Assembly (NCBI GenBank): GCA_030621255.1
Contig: JAUXHZ010000007.1
Location: 1-14,213, forward strand
Direction of reading: 5' to 3'
Source of the DNA: Candidatus Latescibacterota bacterium
GTDB lineage: Bacteria > Krumholzibacteriota > Krumholzibacteriia > Krumholzibacteriales > WJIX01
Length of the DNA stretch: 14,213 nt
Part shown: positions 1-5,919 of the stretch, piece after piece
Layout: each line of letters opens with the position of its first letter
How positions within the stretch are numbered: position 1 is the stretch's first letter
The notes under the pieces: generated by a model
The model's database searches: none
Told to the model about the DNA's origin: nothing
What the model saw: only the letters and a program-made list of their open reading frames with translations
Program-made: the position numbers and the translations under genes

Positions 1-149
1 CCGGTGGTCACAAGTGTTTCGCATGCAACTCTTCCATTAGGGTCCTTATCCAGAATAGCGTCTAAAACAGCATCTGATACTTGGTCGGCAACCTTGTCAG
101 GATGCCCTTCGGTTACAGATTCTGAAGTAAACAAATATTTTTTGCTCAT
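1..149 (-). CDS. metK: S-adenosylmethionine synthetase, N-terminal fragment (cut by window edge)
   Basis: This is the first 49 codons of methionine adenosyltransferase, which makes S-adenosylmethionine from methionine and ATP in the cytosol. The translation begins [20 protein letters not shown] and continues with [17 protein letters not shown]. The [12 protein letters not shown] segment with its ATP-contacting His, followed by the D-x-SDAxLDAxL helix, is the hallmark N-terminus of MetK. The ATG at 149-147 has a strong Shine-Dalgarno, GGGAGGA (160-154), about 4 bases upstream. The gene runs off the left edge, so most of the roughly 390-residue enzyme is not visible. It lies 168 bases downstream of the nucleotidyltransferase gene, and the intervening stem-rich leader suggests it is at least partly regulated on its own. 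Confidence 0.95.
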   Translation of the reverse strand, partial: MSKKYLFTSESVTEGHPDKVADQVSDAVLDAILDKDPNGRVACETLVTT

Positions 150-204
150 AATATCCTCCCTCTAATAAAAAATTGTCTTATTTAAATATTTTTAATTTAA
201 ACTG

Positions 205-292
205 ATCCGGTAATTCAATTAGAATCAAAGAACCGCAGTCGGGGCTACTCTATTCACATCCTTACGATCTTTGCATCGGAGCAAAGCCGGAT
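205..292 (-). promoter_or_regulatory. Candidate structured 5' leader RNA upstream of metK
   Basis: In the 168-base gap before metK, the minus-strand transcript can close a 6-bp helix between ATCCGG (292-287) and CCGGAT (210-205). Directly inside it is a perfect 6-bp hairpin, CTTTGC (286-281) and GCAAAG (274-269), with a six-base loop. Next comes an arm with GAAT (255-252) against ATTC (225-222), topped by CCG-ACTG-CGG (242-233). The result is a three-way-junction-like fold about 45 bases before the metK Shine-Dalgarno. An alternative hairpin, CGAT/AUCG around GCAAAG, is also possible. There is no T-tract, so it is not a simple terminator. I could not match it to the SAM-I, -II, -III, -IV or SAH riboswitch consensus as I know them. 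A cis-regulatory role is inferred only from its position and stems. The other parts of the gap (150-204 and 293-317) are AT-rich, and I see nothing firm in them. Confidence 0.38.
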
Positions 293-317
293 AACAATAA
301 ACAAAAATAAATCTAAC

Positions 318-1301
318 TCACTCTTTCCTCTTTAAGTCCAGAGCGGAATTATTTCCAATATTAACACTCATTTTATTGCCAATAATCTCCGCCATTGAAC
401 CAATAACGCTGTCAGTCACAATGATGTCCTCTATACTGCCGCCGCTATTCAGAATTGAATTTTCTACGATTGAATCACTGATCCTGCAATCTCTTGAAAC
501 AGAAACATAGGGGCCGACAATTGATTTTTCGATCTTACTGCTTTCGTCAATCCAACAGGGGGGAATAATTATTGATCCTTCCCTTGTTGGGCTATTACTA
601 TTTTTATTTAACAATATACGGTTAGTGTCAAGCAATGTTTCTATCTTACCGCAGTCATACCAATCATCTATCTGGTATGGCTTAAATTCAACGCCTCCCG
701 AAATCATAAAGGCCAGAGCGTCCGTTATCTGATATTCACCCTTTGTCTTGATATCTTTTTGTATAATCTCATCGCACGCGCTGAAAAGCCGGGCTGAATC
801 CTTGAAATAATAAAGCCCCACTACCGCAAGATTGCTTTTGGGGTTTTCCGGCTTTTCCTCGATCCGGGTTATAATTCCATCGGACATTTCAACAATTCCA
901 AAACGCGTCGGATCATCAACTTCCCTCACACCAAGCACATTATCTCCCTCCAGGGGTATCCTGGAAAAATCGGCCTCTATTATCGTATCCCCCAGAATAA
1001 TTATTATTTCCGAGTTATCCGCGTATTGTCTTGTTAAATTCACAGCGTGGGCAATACCCTTTTGCTCCCCCTGTACAACGAAATTAACGGGAAGGTCATA
1101 TTCATTAGTAATATACTCACGGATCATTTCCCCCTTGTACCCTATAATCGGAACAAGTTCTGTAACGCCCATACCGATAAGGCTATCTATTATGTGGCCG
1201 AGGATCGGACGGCCGGCGACACTTATTAAGGCCTTAGGCGCCGCATAGGTATGCGGACGAAGGCGCTTCCCGATTCCGGCCACGGGAATAACTGCTATCA
1301 T
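318..1301 (-). CDS. Sugar-1-phosphate nucleotidyltransferase (RmlA-long-like) with C-terminal beta-helix
   Basis: A 327-residue cytosolic enzyme of the family that joins an NTP to a sugar-1-phosphate to form an NDP-sugar, most similar in pattern to the long glucose-1-phosphate thymidylyltransferases. The N-terminal Rossmann-like domain opens with the nucleotide-binding GxGxRLRPxT signature (AGIGKRLRPHT, residues 8-18), then PKALISVAGRPIL. LGDT near residue 103 carries the metal-binding Asp, EKPENP is the sugar-site segment, and GEYQITDAL and WYDCG follow as in RmlA-long proteins. From about residue 240 the chain has hexapeptide-like repeats (PPCWIDESSKIEKSIVGPYV and onward) of a left-handed beta-helix. 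The ATG overlaps the stop of the isomerase gene as ATGA, implying translational coupling. The base (dTTP or UTP) and the sugar cannot be fixed from motifs. It probably feeds glycan or envelope sugar synthesis. Confidence 0.85.
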   Translation of the reverse strand: MIAVIPVAGIGKRLRPHTYAAPKALISVAGRPILGHIIDSLIGMGVTELVPIIGYKGEMIREYITNEYDLPVNFVVQGEQKGIAHAVNLTRQYADNSEIIIILGDTIIEADFSRIPLEGDNVLGVREVDDPTRFGIVEMSDGIITRIEEKPENPKSNLAVVGLYYFKDSARLFSACDEIIQKDIKTKGEYQITDALAFMISGGVEFKPYQIDDWYDCGKIETLLDTNRILLNKNSNSPTREGSIIIPPCWIDESSKIEKSIVGPYVSVSRDCRISDSIVENSILNSGGSIEDIIVTDSVIGSMAEIIGNKMSVNIGNNSALDLKRKE

Positions 1302-2371
1302 GATTCTCCCATCTGCAGAAGCTTCTTTATCGTTTCAATTTTATCGATTGGAGTTGGATCAACGCCGCGCCCGACAGCCAGATAAACACTTATCATATCA
1401 CCTAAGATCAACATAGAAAGAAGACGTTCAAGCCTTCCTCCTGAATTGTTTCCATACCAACTGCTGTCAATCATAACTGAGCCCCCGGCTAATTTCTCAA
1501 GCATTGAATATGTTACCTGCATACGTTTTTGCACCTTTGGATGATCATCACGATCGGTCAGGAAAATAAGGAACAAATTCTTTTTTATATTATCCGGACA
1601 TTCCCATCCCATAACCTCATTGTGCCCAAGTTCCGGAAATATATTTGAATATGCCATAATTTTTCCGTTTTCATTAAACTGACACTTCCATCTGTATGAT
1701 ACCCCTTTAAGCAAACCATCTCCCGCGTAAATAAGGGGAATTTTTTCATATAATTTTTCCGATAGCTGAAACGCCGGATTATCCTGAGAATTATGTCCCG
1801 GAGTGACCTCTTTTATTATACAACGTACCTTTTCCAGAAGTTTCGCGAATTCTTCATCAGTAATACTATAAATTCCCCAGTTAACAACCAAACGAAGCAA
1901 AGAAGTAAAGAGCAGGCCAATAGCCGCTCTTGGAGGAAGCCCCCCTCTTATCCTCATCACGCTTGCTTTCGCCTCAGCGGCCCTCCGCCCCAATTCTCCT
2001 CCGGATGTAATTACTCCGATTTCACAACCACGCTTTGCGGCTTCGTCAAAAAGGTTCAATACCTCCTCTGTGTTGCCGCTGTAACTGACGCATATAACCG
2101 TTGAGTCCGCGCCCGCAAAGGCTGGAAGTAAATATCCTCTTTCAATATGCACAGAAAAATCGGAATCCTTATTGACAAGATCGCGAATCAGAACGGCGCC
2201 AATTGCCGATCCTCCCATACCGCAGATGACAAGCGTAGTGCCGGCTGAAGGGCGGGAAAGGATAAAATCGCCGGAACTATTCCACGCCTCCCGCATTTGA
2301 TCCGGTAACGCCAGAACATTCTTCAACATGTCAGATTTGTCATATTTGTTAAATCTATTTTCTATGCTCAT
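1298..2371 (-). CDS. Bifunctional phosphoglucose/phosphomannose isomerase-like SIS protein
   Basis: A 357-residue two-lobed SIS-domain protein of the bifunctional phosphoglucose/phosphomannose isomerase family, which interconverts glucose-6-phosphate or mannose-6-phosphate with fructose-6-phosphate. The first SIS lobe shows CGMGGSAIGA (about residues 50-59), a GYLLP segment, and the phosphate-binding SYSGNTEE motif near 95-102. RGGLPPRAAIG links to the second lobe. The family's active-site signatures QFNENGK and FPELGHNEVMGWE follow, and the C-terminus GRGVDPTPIDKIETIKKLL is typical. Length matches the family. It starts 24 bases after ptsI and overlaps the nucleotidyltransferase gene by 4 bases. 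Its position just after the PTS suggests it handles the imported hexose-6-phosphate. The balance between glucose and mannose substrates is unknown. Confidence 0.85.
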   Translation of the reverse strand: MSIENRFNKYDKSDMLKNVLALPDQMREAWNSSGDFILSRPSAGTTLVICGMGGSAIGAVLIRDLVNKDSDFSVHIERGYLLPAFAGADSTVICVSYSGNTEEVLNLFDEAAKRGCEIGVITSGGELGRRAAEAKASVMRIRGGLPPRAAIGLLFTSLLRLVVNWGIYSITDEEFAKLLEKVRCIIKEVTPGHNSQDNPAFQLSEKLYEKIPLIYAGDGLLKGVSYRWKCQFNENGKIMAYSNIFPELGHNEVMGWECPDNIKKNLFLIFLTDRDDHPKVQKRMQVTYSMLEKLAGGSVMIDSSWYGNNSGGRLERLLSMLILGDMISVYLAVGRGVDPTPIDKIETIKKLLQMGES

Positions 2372-2395
2372 TACAATCTACCGATAGTTAATTTT

Positions 2396-2998
2396 CTATT
2401 TCAGTGAAACTTTCGGGATAAACTTTTTTAATTCCGGCCGTTTCTCCATTATAAACTTGCACAGCAACTCCCGTACTTCACCGGCAGTTGCCCGCCTCAG
2501 TATCTTCCTGACGAGGGAACGGGTTTCATCAAATGTAACCGACCGGATAATCTTCTTTATTTCAGGTATCAGATAAGAAGGAGCGCTGATCGCATCCAGG
2601 CCCATTCCGATAAGGGGCAACATGCCAAGGGCGCCTTCGCTCACCGCCATTTCACCACATAGCCCAACTTTTATTCCTTCTTCTCTGGCCGCCTTTACCG
2701 TATCGCGGATAGAACGAATAATAACCGGATGAAGCGGGTCATATAAATATGAAATCCTGCTGTTTCCTCTGTCAACTGCCATAGTATATTGAACAAGATC
2801 ATTTGATCCTATACTGAAAAAATCAACTTCTTTGGCAATATAACGGGCTAATGCCACCGCGGAAGGGGTTTCTATCATCACACCGATCTTAACATTTTCG
2901 TCTATTTTATAACGTTCTTTGAGTAAATCTTCTTTTACCTCATGGCATATTTGTTTCGCTGTCCGCACTTCCTCAATAACGGATATCATTGGAAACAT
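2396..2998 (-). CDS. ptsI: PTS enzyme I, C-terminal part (separate frame after a one-base frameshift)
   Basis: This 200-residue frame is the C-terminal third of phosphoenolpyruvate-protein phosphotransferase (enzyme I), covering the end of the PEP-binding TIM barrel. It starts exactly at MFPMISVIEEVR, a conserved internal segment of enzyme I that normally follows a G-K-x-R-I sequence. GVMIETPSAV (39-48) and the GSNDLVQYTMAVDRGN segment (64-79) are intact, as is the active-site cysteine in GLCGE (Cys114 here, equivalent to Cys502 of E. coli enzyme I). The ATG overlaps the stop of the upstream half as TAATG, with a purine-rich AAGAAGG just before it, so independent reinitiation is possible. All motifs look functional and there is no further decay. 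The simplest reading is one ptsI gene with a lost base, or a sequencing undercall, at 3007-3009. Confidence 0.9.
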   Translation of the reverse strand: MFPMISVIEEVRTAKQICHEVKEDLLKERYKIDENVKIGVMIETPSAVALARYIAKEVDFFSIGSNDLVQYTMAVDRGNSRISYLYDPLHPVIIRSIRDTVKAAREEGIKVGLCGEMAVSEGALGMLPLIGMGLDAISAPSYLIPEIKKIIRSVTFDETRSLVRKILRRATAGEVRELLCKFIMEKRPELKKFIPKVSLK

Positions 2999-3012
2999 TA
3001 TCCTTCTTTACC
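2996..3012 (-). other. Frameshift site within ptsI (TAATG stop-start overlap)
   Basis: The minus-strand sequence GGTAAAGAAGGATAATG stops the upstream ptsI frame with TAA (3000-2998) and starts the downstream frame with ATG (2998-2996). Re-reading the last A of AAA (3009-3007), or adding one A there, gives H-G-K-R-R-I-M-F-P-M, the sequence expected of intact enzyme I. This points to one missing base in an A-run. It does not match a strong X-XXY-YYZ slippery heptamer. Confidence 0.85.
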
Positions 3013-4194
3013 ATGCGCAGAAGCCCTGTATATCGCTCTTAACTGGGATCTGAAAATATCTTTCCTCGAAAGGGTGAACCGTATCCCCCGCCATCCCATA
3101 AAGGGATTGGCTTCTTCTATATTCCCTATCCAATCCGCGATCTTGTCCCCTCCGATATCAAGAGTCCTGATGATCACAGATTCAGGAGACATCTGTTTAA
3201 CTACATCCCTGTAATATCGATACTGTGTCTCTTCCCCCGGAAGAGAAGGAGAAGTAATAAAAAAATATTCCGTTCTGAAAAGCCCAATACCTTTCGCGCC
3301 GTGGTTCACTACATCATCTATTTCATCGAGAGTTTCAACATTACCTGACAGTTCGAACTTTCGCTCATCCAGTGTTATAGCCGGATAATCTTTCAGGGTC
3401 AGGAGTTCTCTCTCCATTTCCTTGAATTTCTTCCTTGCATTTTCATATAGTTTTATTGTGTTTTTTTCCGGCCGCAGAACAACCTGCCCGGTGATTCCGT
3501 CAACAATAATATTATCATATGGTTGCACGTTATGAGTAAAATTTCCAAGTCCGACAACAGCCGGAATTCCATGCGACCTGGCTATAATAGCGGCATGAGA
3601 AGTACTCCCGCCGATATCAGAAACAAATGCTTCTACATATTTTCTGTCAAATCCTACAGTATCAGACGGCGTAAGATTCTTTGCTACAACGACAGCTTTC
3701 CTTCGAAGCTCTTTTAGCCCTTCCTGGGCCTGGCCGAGCAAATTCCTGACAATACGTCTTTTGACATCATGAATATCTTCCGCTCTTTCACTTAGATACT
3801 GATCATCCATCCTGGCGAACGATTCAAATGTTTTTTTCAAGACTTTCCCAAGAGCATAGGCCGCATTTGCTTTTTCTGTTCTGATATATTCTTCCGTATC
3901 ATTTATCATCATATTATCAGCCAAAATCATAAGATGAGTATCCATAATTCTGGCATGATCATCACCCATATCTTCCGCGAGAGCCTCCTTGACTTTTTTC
4001 AATTCCACTTCGGTTTGTCTGAGAGCTTCCCTGAATTTTTTAATTTCTCTTTCAACGTCACTCTCATCAATTTTATTATCAGTCACAGCAAGTTCGTCGA
4101 GATGAACAACAAATACCGTCCCAATCGCTATTCCCGGCGAAACAGGAATTCCGTTAAAGATCAATTCTTTTCCTGTAAATTTGGCGGAAAACAT
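2998..4194 (-). CDS. ptsI: PTS enzyme I, N-terminal part (ends early at frameshift)
   Basis: This 398-residue frame holds the HPr-binding domain, the phospho-histidine domain and the first half of the PEP-binding barrel of enzyme I, the cytosolic protein that takes phosphate from PEP and passes it to HPr. GIPVSPGIAIG (15-25) is the typical N-terminus. GGSTSHAAIIARSHGIPAVVG (195-215) contains the phosphorylated His200, equivalent to E. coli His189. GIGLFRTEY (302-310), RTLDIGGDK (343-351) and NPFMGWRGIR (363-372) are PEP-site motifs. The frame then reads RASAHGKEG and stops. Family members continue after HGK with x-R-I-M-F-P-M, which is found one frame over. Together the halves give about 598 residues, slightly over the usual 570-590. 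The ATG shares a base with the HPr stop (TAATG), a tight ptsH-ptsI coupling. Confidence 0.93.
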   Translation of the reverse strand: MFSAKFTGKELIFNGIPVSPGIAIGTVFVVHLDELAVTDNKIDESDVEREIKKFREALRQTEVELKKVKEALAEDMGDDHARIMDTHLMILADNMMINDTEEYIRTEKANAAYALGKVLKKTFESFARMDDQYLSERAEDIHDVKRRIVRNLLGQAQEGLKELRRKAVVVAKNLTPSDTVGFDRKYVEAFVSDIGGSTSHAAIIARSHGIPAVVGLGNFTHNVQPYDNIIVDGITGQVVLRPEKNTIKLYENARKKFKEMERELLTLKDYPAITLDERKFELSGNVETLDEIDDVVNHGAKGIGLFRTEYFFITSPSLPGEETQYRYYRDVVKQMSPESVIIRTLDIGGDKIADWIGNIEEANPFMGWRGIRFTLSRKDIFRSQLRAIYRASAHGKEG

Positions 4195-4466
4195 TATTTT
4201 TTCCCTTCAGAAAAACCACTTTTAAAAAGATCGGCAAGCAGACTTACAGCTTGATCCTCATCCTGTCCATTAACAATAATAGTCAATTCTGAACCATATT
4301 CAGCTCCAAGGCTTGCTACACTTAGAATACTCTTGGCATTTATTCGTTCAAAATTTTTTTCGATCCGTACATCGGACTTGAACCTGCTGCAATTCTTTAC
4401 CAATTCACCCGCTAAACGCAAATGAATGCCGTTCTTGTTAACAACTTTTACATTAATTGTTTTCAT
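4194..4466 (-). CDS. ptsH: HPr phosphocarrier protein
   Basis: A 90-residue HPr, the small cytosolic phosphocarrier between enzyme I and EIIA. The start MKTINVKVVNKNGIHLRLAG places the active-site histidine exactly at His15, and INAKSILSVASLG puts the regulatory serine exactly at Ser46, the target of HPr kinase, which is encoded upstream. A longer open frame reaching 4583 exists but lies inside the EIID gene, and its extra 39 residues do not resemble HPr. The ATG at 4466 overlaps the EIID stop as ATGA, which supports this start. Oddly, the usual H-A-R-P around the phospho-histidine is H-L-R-L: Arg17 is kept, but Ala16 and Pro18 are both leucine. It is coupled to ptsI by a one-base overlap. 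Both the catalytic and the regulatory phosphorylation residues are present. Confidence 0.93.
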   Translation of the reverse strand: MKTINVKVVNKNGIHLRLAGELVKNCSRFKSDVRIEKNFERINAKSILSVASLGAEYGSELTIIVNGQDEDQAVSLLADLFKSGFSEGKK

Positions 4467-5185
4467 CTTACCTGCCGAATAATAATAAACAGAACCGTAG
4501 CAAAAAATCCTACTATTACACTCAACCGAAGCGAGTACTTGCTCCTTAACCAGATAACCCCGGCAACCAACAACAGTCCCCAACCCGCAACCTGAATCCC
4601 CCCAAACAGATAACCCCTGATAAATACTATTGAAGTAAAGACGCCGGCAACGAATGCCACTGCCGCGGTCATAAATTTACTAATCTTCAAATAGGGCCCT
4701 AAAATCAAATCTTCAACATTTTCACCAAAACTTAAGCCCTTATAATAGCCCCCTACCCTGAACTTAAAGTGATAATAGTTGTAGAAAAGTAAAAAAACAG
4801 CCGGGCCAAAATACAAACCGTATATAGTAAAAATTGAGGCAATTGTCAATGTCAACGGCAATAAAACAACTTCGAAAAAATAGTCTCCCCTCGCGGCCAT
4901 TACAGACGAAAGAGTATCCCTTGCACTGCGAATCCACTCAACATCAATATCTTTGCCGCCTTCTTTCTTCTCTTCCATACTTTGAATCGCACCTATGATA
5001 CAGGAAGAAAAAATCGGATTGGAATTATAATAATTTAAGTGCCTCCTGACATAATCTTTCATATTCCCATTACCTCTGGAGAGTTTTTTAAATCCAGGGA
5101 GCAACGCGAAAAAGAATCCAATCCCATCATACAGACGTTCATTTTTTGAATTCTGCAGAAGGAATAATCTCCATATGATATTCAA
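4463..5185 (-). CDS. PTS system mannose/fructose/sorbose family EIID component
   Basis: A 240-residue inner-membrane EIID subunit, which together with EIIC forms the sugar-translocating part of a mannose-family PTS. The N-terminal cytosolic region carries family features in order: WRLFLLQNSKNERLYDGIGF, FALLPGFKKL, and YVRRHLNYYNSNPIFSSCIIG (helix and N-P motif). SARDTLSSVMAARGDYFF aligns with the conserved LxGPLAGIGD segment, but with GPLAG replaced by SSVMA. Hydrophobic segments fill about residues 105-135 and 170-238. It is shorter than the 275-285 residues of ManZ-type proteins. The best start is TTG at 5185, since there is no in-frame ATG nearby; a GGAG lies about 11 bases upstream. It begins 20 bases after the EIIC stop and overlaps HPr by 4 bases. 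The sugar transported cannot be told from the sequence. Confidence 0.88.
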   Translation of the reverse strand: MNIIWRLFLLQNSKNERLYDGIGFFFALLPGFKKLSRGNGNMKDYVRRHLNYYNSNPIFSSCIIGAIQSMEEKKEGGKDIDVEWIRSARDTLSSVMAARGDYFFEVVLLPLTLTIASIFTIYGLYFGPAVFLLFYNYYHFKFRVGGYYKGLSFGENVEDLILGPYLKISKFMTAAVAFVAGVFTSIVFIRGYLFGGIQVAGWGLLLVAGVIWLRSKYSLRLSVIVGFFATVLFIIIRQVR

Positions 5186-5205
5186 ATTAAAGATATCTCC
5201 GCCTT

Positions 5206-5907
5206 TTACGTAAAAACAAGGACCACTGCCGAAAGAATTACCCCGGATATAAACCAGAATCCCTGCGATCTGAGAATTTGCATTCTCAAAAGAGATCCAA
5301 CACCTATGAAAGGAAGAAAAATATAAAGAATGTCTACTGAACCGGTCAACCTCCAGGAAGTTGAAACAAAATATAATATCAACTTATACCCAACGGGAAG
5401 AATCGCTATAAGAACAAGAAAACCGTACAGAAAATGGAAAACAACCATGGAAACGTGAAGGAGGGAAAGATACCACAATTTCCCTGCCATCGCTTTTTTC
5501 ACTACATATTCCGCCGCGCCTGATAATTTGAAAAACAAAATTCTATAAAGAAAATATCCAAACCATCCGGCTAATAAGCCGAAGAAGAGAGCCCATATCA
5601 TCGTCATTGCCGCAACGGAAACATCCCCCGCGAGATTAAGATCAACAAGAACAAACAACGCCGCTGATACAACGCCGGCAATAGGAAGATCAAGCGTTTT
5701 GGCTCCTTTGACATAAAAATTTCCGAGAAACATTATCTGGATCAATGTGCCGGCAAGTAGGCCATTAAATGGTTCTCCAAGGATTAGGCCGGTCAACAAT
5801 CCTCCGCAAATAGGCTGTGACAGCATCAATCTTAATGAACTTCTAAAATCAACACATAGAACCCCGCCTAGAAGAGAAACCGGGATAATAAGATCAAGTC
5901 CTATCAA
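5206..5907 (-). CDS. PTS system mannose/fructose/sorbose family EIIC component
   Basis: An EIIC membrane subunit of about 233 residues with at least five strongly hydrophobic segments, part of the mannose-type sugar channel with EIID. The block SQPICGGLLTGLILGEPFNGLLAGTLIQIMFLG matches the EIIC pattern in which R/Q-P-x-x-x-G-x-x-x-G-x-I-L-G-D precedes a G-x-x-x-G-A-x-x-E-L segment. No ATG lies near the front. I prefer TTG at 5907, which has AAAGGA (5919-5914) six bases upstream. TTG at 5922, overlapping the GH57 stop as TTGA, would add five residues but lacks a good Shine-Dalgarno. It is shorter than typical EIIC (about 260 residues). The GH57 gene directly upstream separates it from EIIB, which is unusual for this family. 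Confidence 0.86.
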   Translation of the reverse strand: MIGLDLIIPVSLLGGVLCVDFRSSLRLMLSQPICGGLLTGLILGEPFNGLLAGTLIQIMFLGNFYVKGAKTLDLPIAGVVSAALFVLVDLNLAGDVSVAAMTMIWALFFGLLAGWFGYFLYRILFFKLSGAAEYVVKKAMAGKLWYLSLLHVSMVVFHFLYGFLVLIAILPVGYKLILYFVSTSWRLTGSVDILYIFLPFIGVGSLLRMQILRSQGFWFISGVILSAVVLVFT

Positions 5908-5913
5908 ACTAGT

Positions 5914-5919
5914 TCCTTT
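5914..5919 (-). promoter_or_regulatory. Ribosome binding site deciding the EIIC start
   Basis: AAAGGA lies six bases before TTG at 5907-5905 and just inside the overlap region after the GH57 stop (5921-5919). It favours 5907 over the TTG at 5922 as the EIIC start, because nothing comparable precedes 5922. Confidence 0.55.

Noticed and set aside
269..286. CTTTGC/GCAAAG hairpin as an intrinsic terminator after the nucleotidyltransferase gene
   Set aside because: It is followed by ATCGTAAGG on the transcribed strand, with no T-tract, and sits inside a larger helix, so a terminator is not supported.
150..317. A known SAM-I, SAM-II, SAM-III, SAM-IV or SAH riboswitch upstream of metK
   Set aside because: I could not find the conserved core sequences of these classes, so the element is reported only as an unidentified candidate leader.
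832..1248. Plus-strand open frame of 138 codons
   Set aside because: It is antisense to the conserved nucleotidyltransferase gene, and its translation has no recognisable domain. Other plus-strand frames, such as 10257-10676 and 9226-9588, are likewise shadows of hpf/lipA and hprK.
2998..3012. Programmed -1 ribosomal frameshifting in ptsI
   Set aside because: The site GGTAAAGAAGG is not a standard slippery heptamer in the reading frame, and I see no clear downstream pseudoknot. A missing base explains it more simply.
4467..4583. N-terminal extension of HPr giving a 129-residue protein from 4583
   Set aside because: It lies wholly within the EIID coding region and does not resemble HPr. The start at 4466 puts His15 and Ser46 at canonical positions and overlaps the EIID stop as ATGA.
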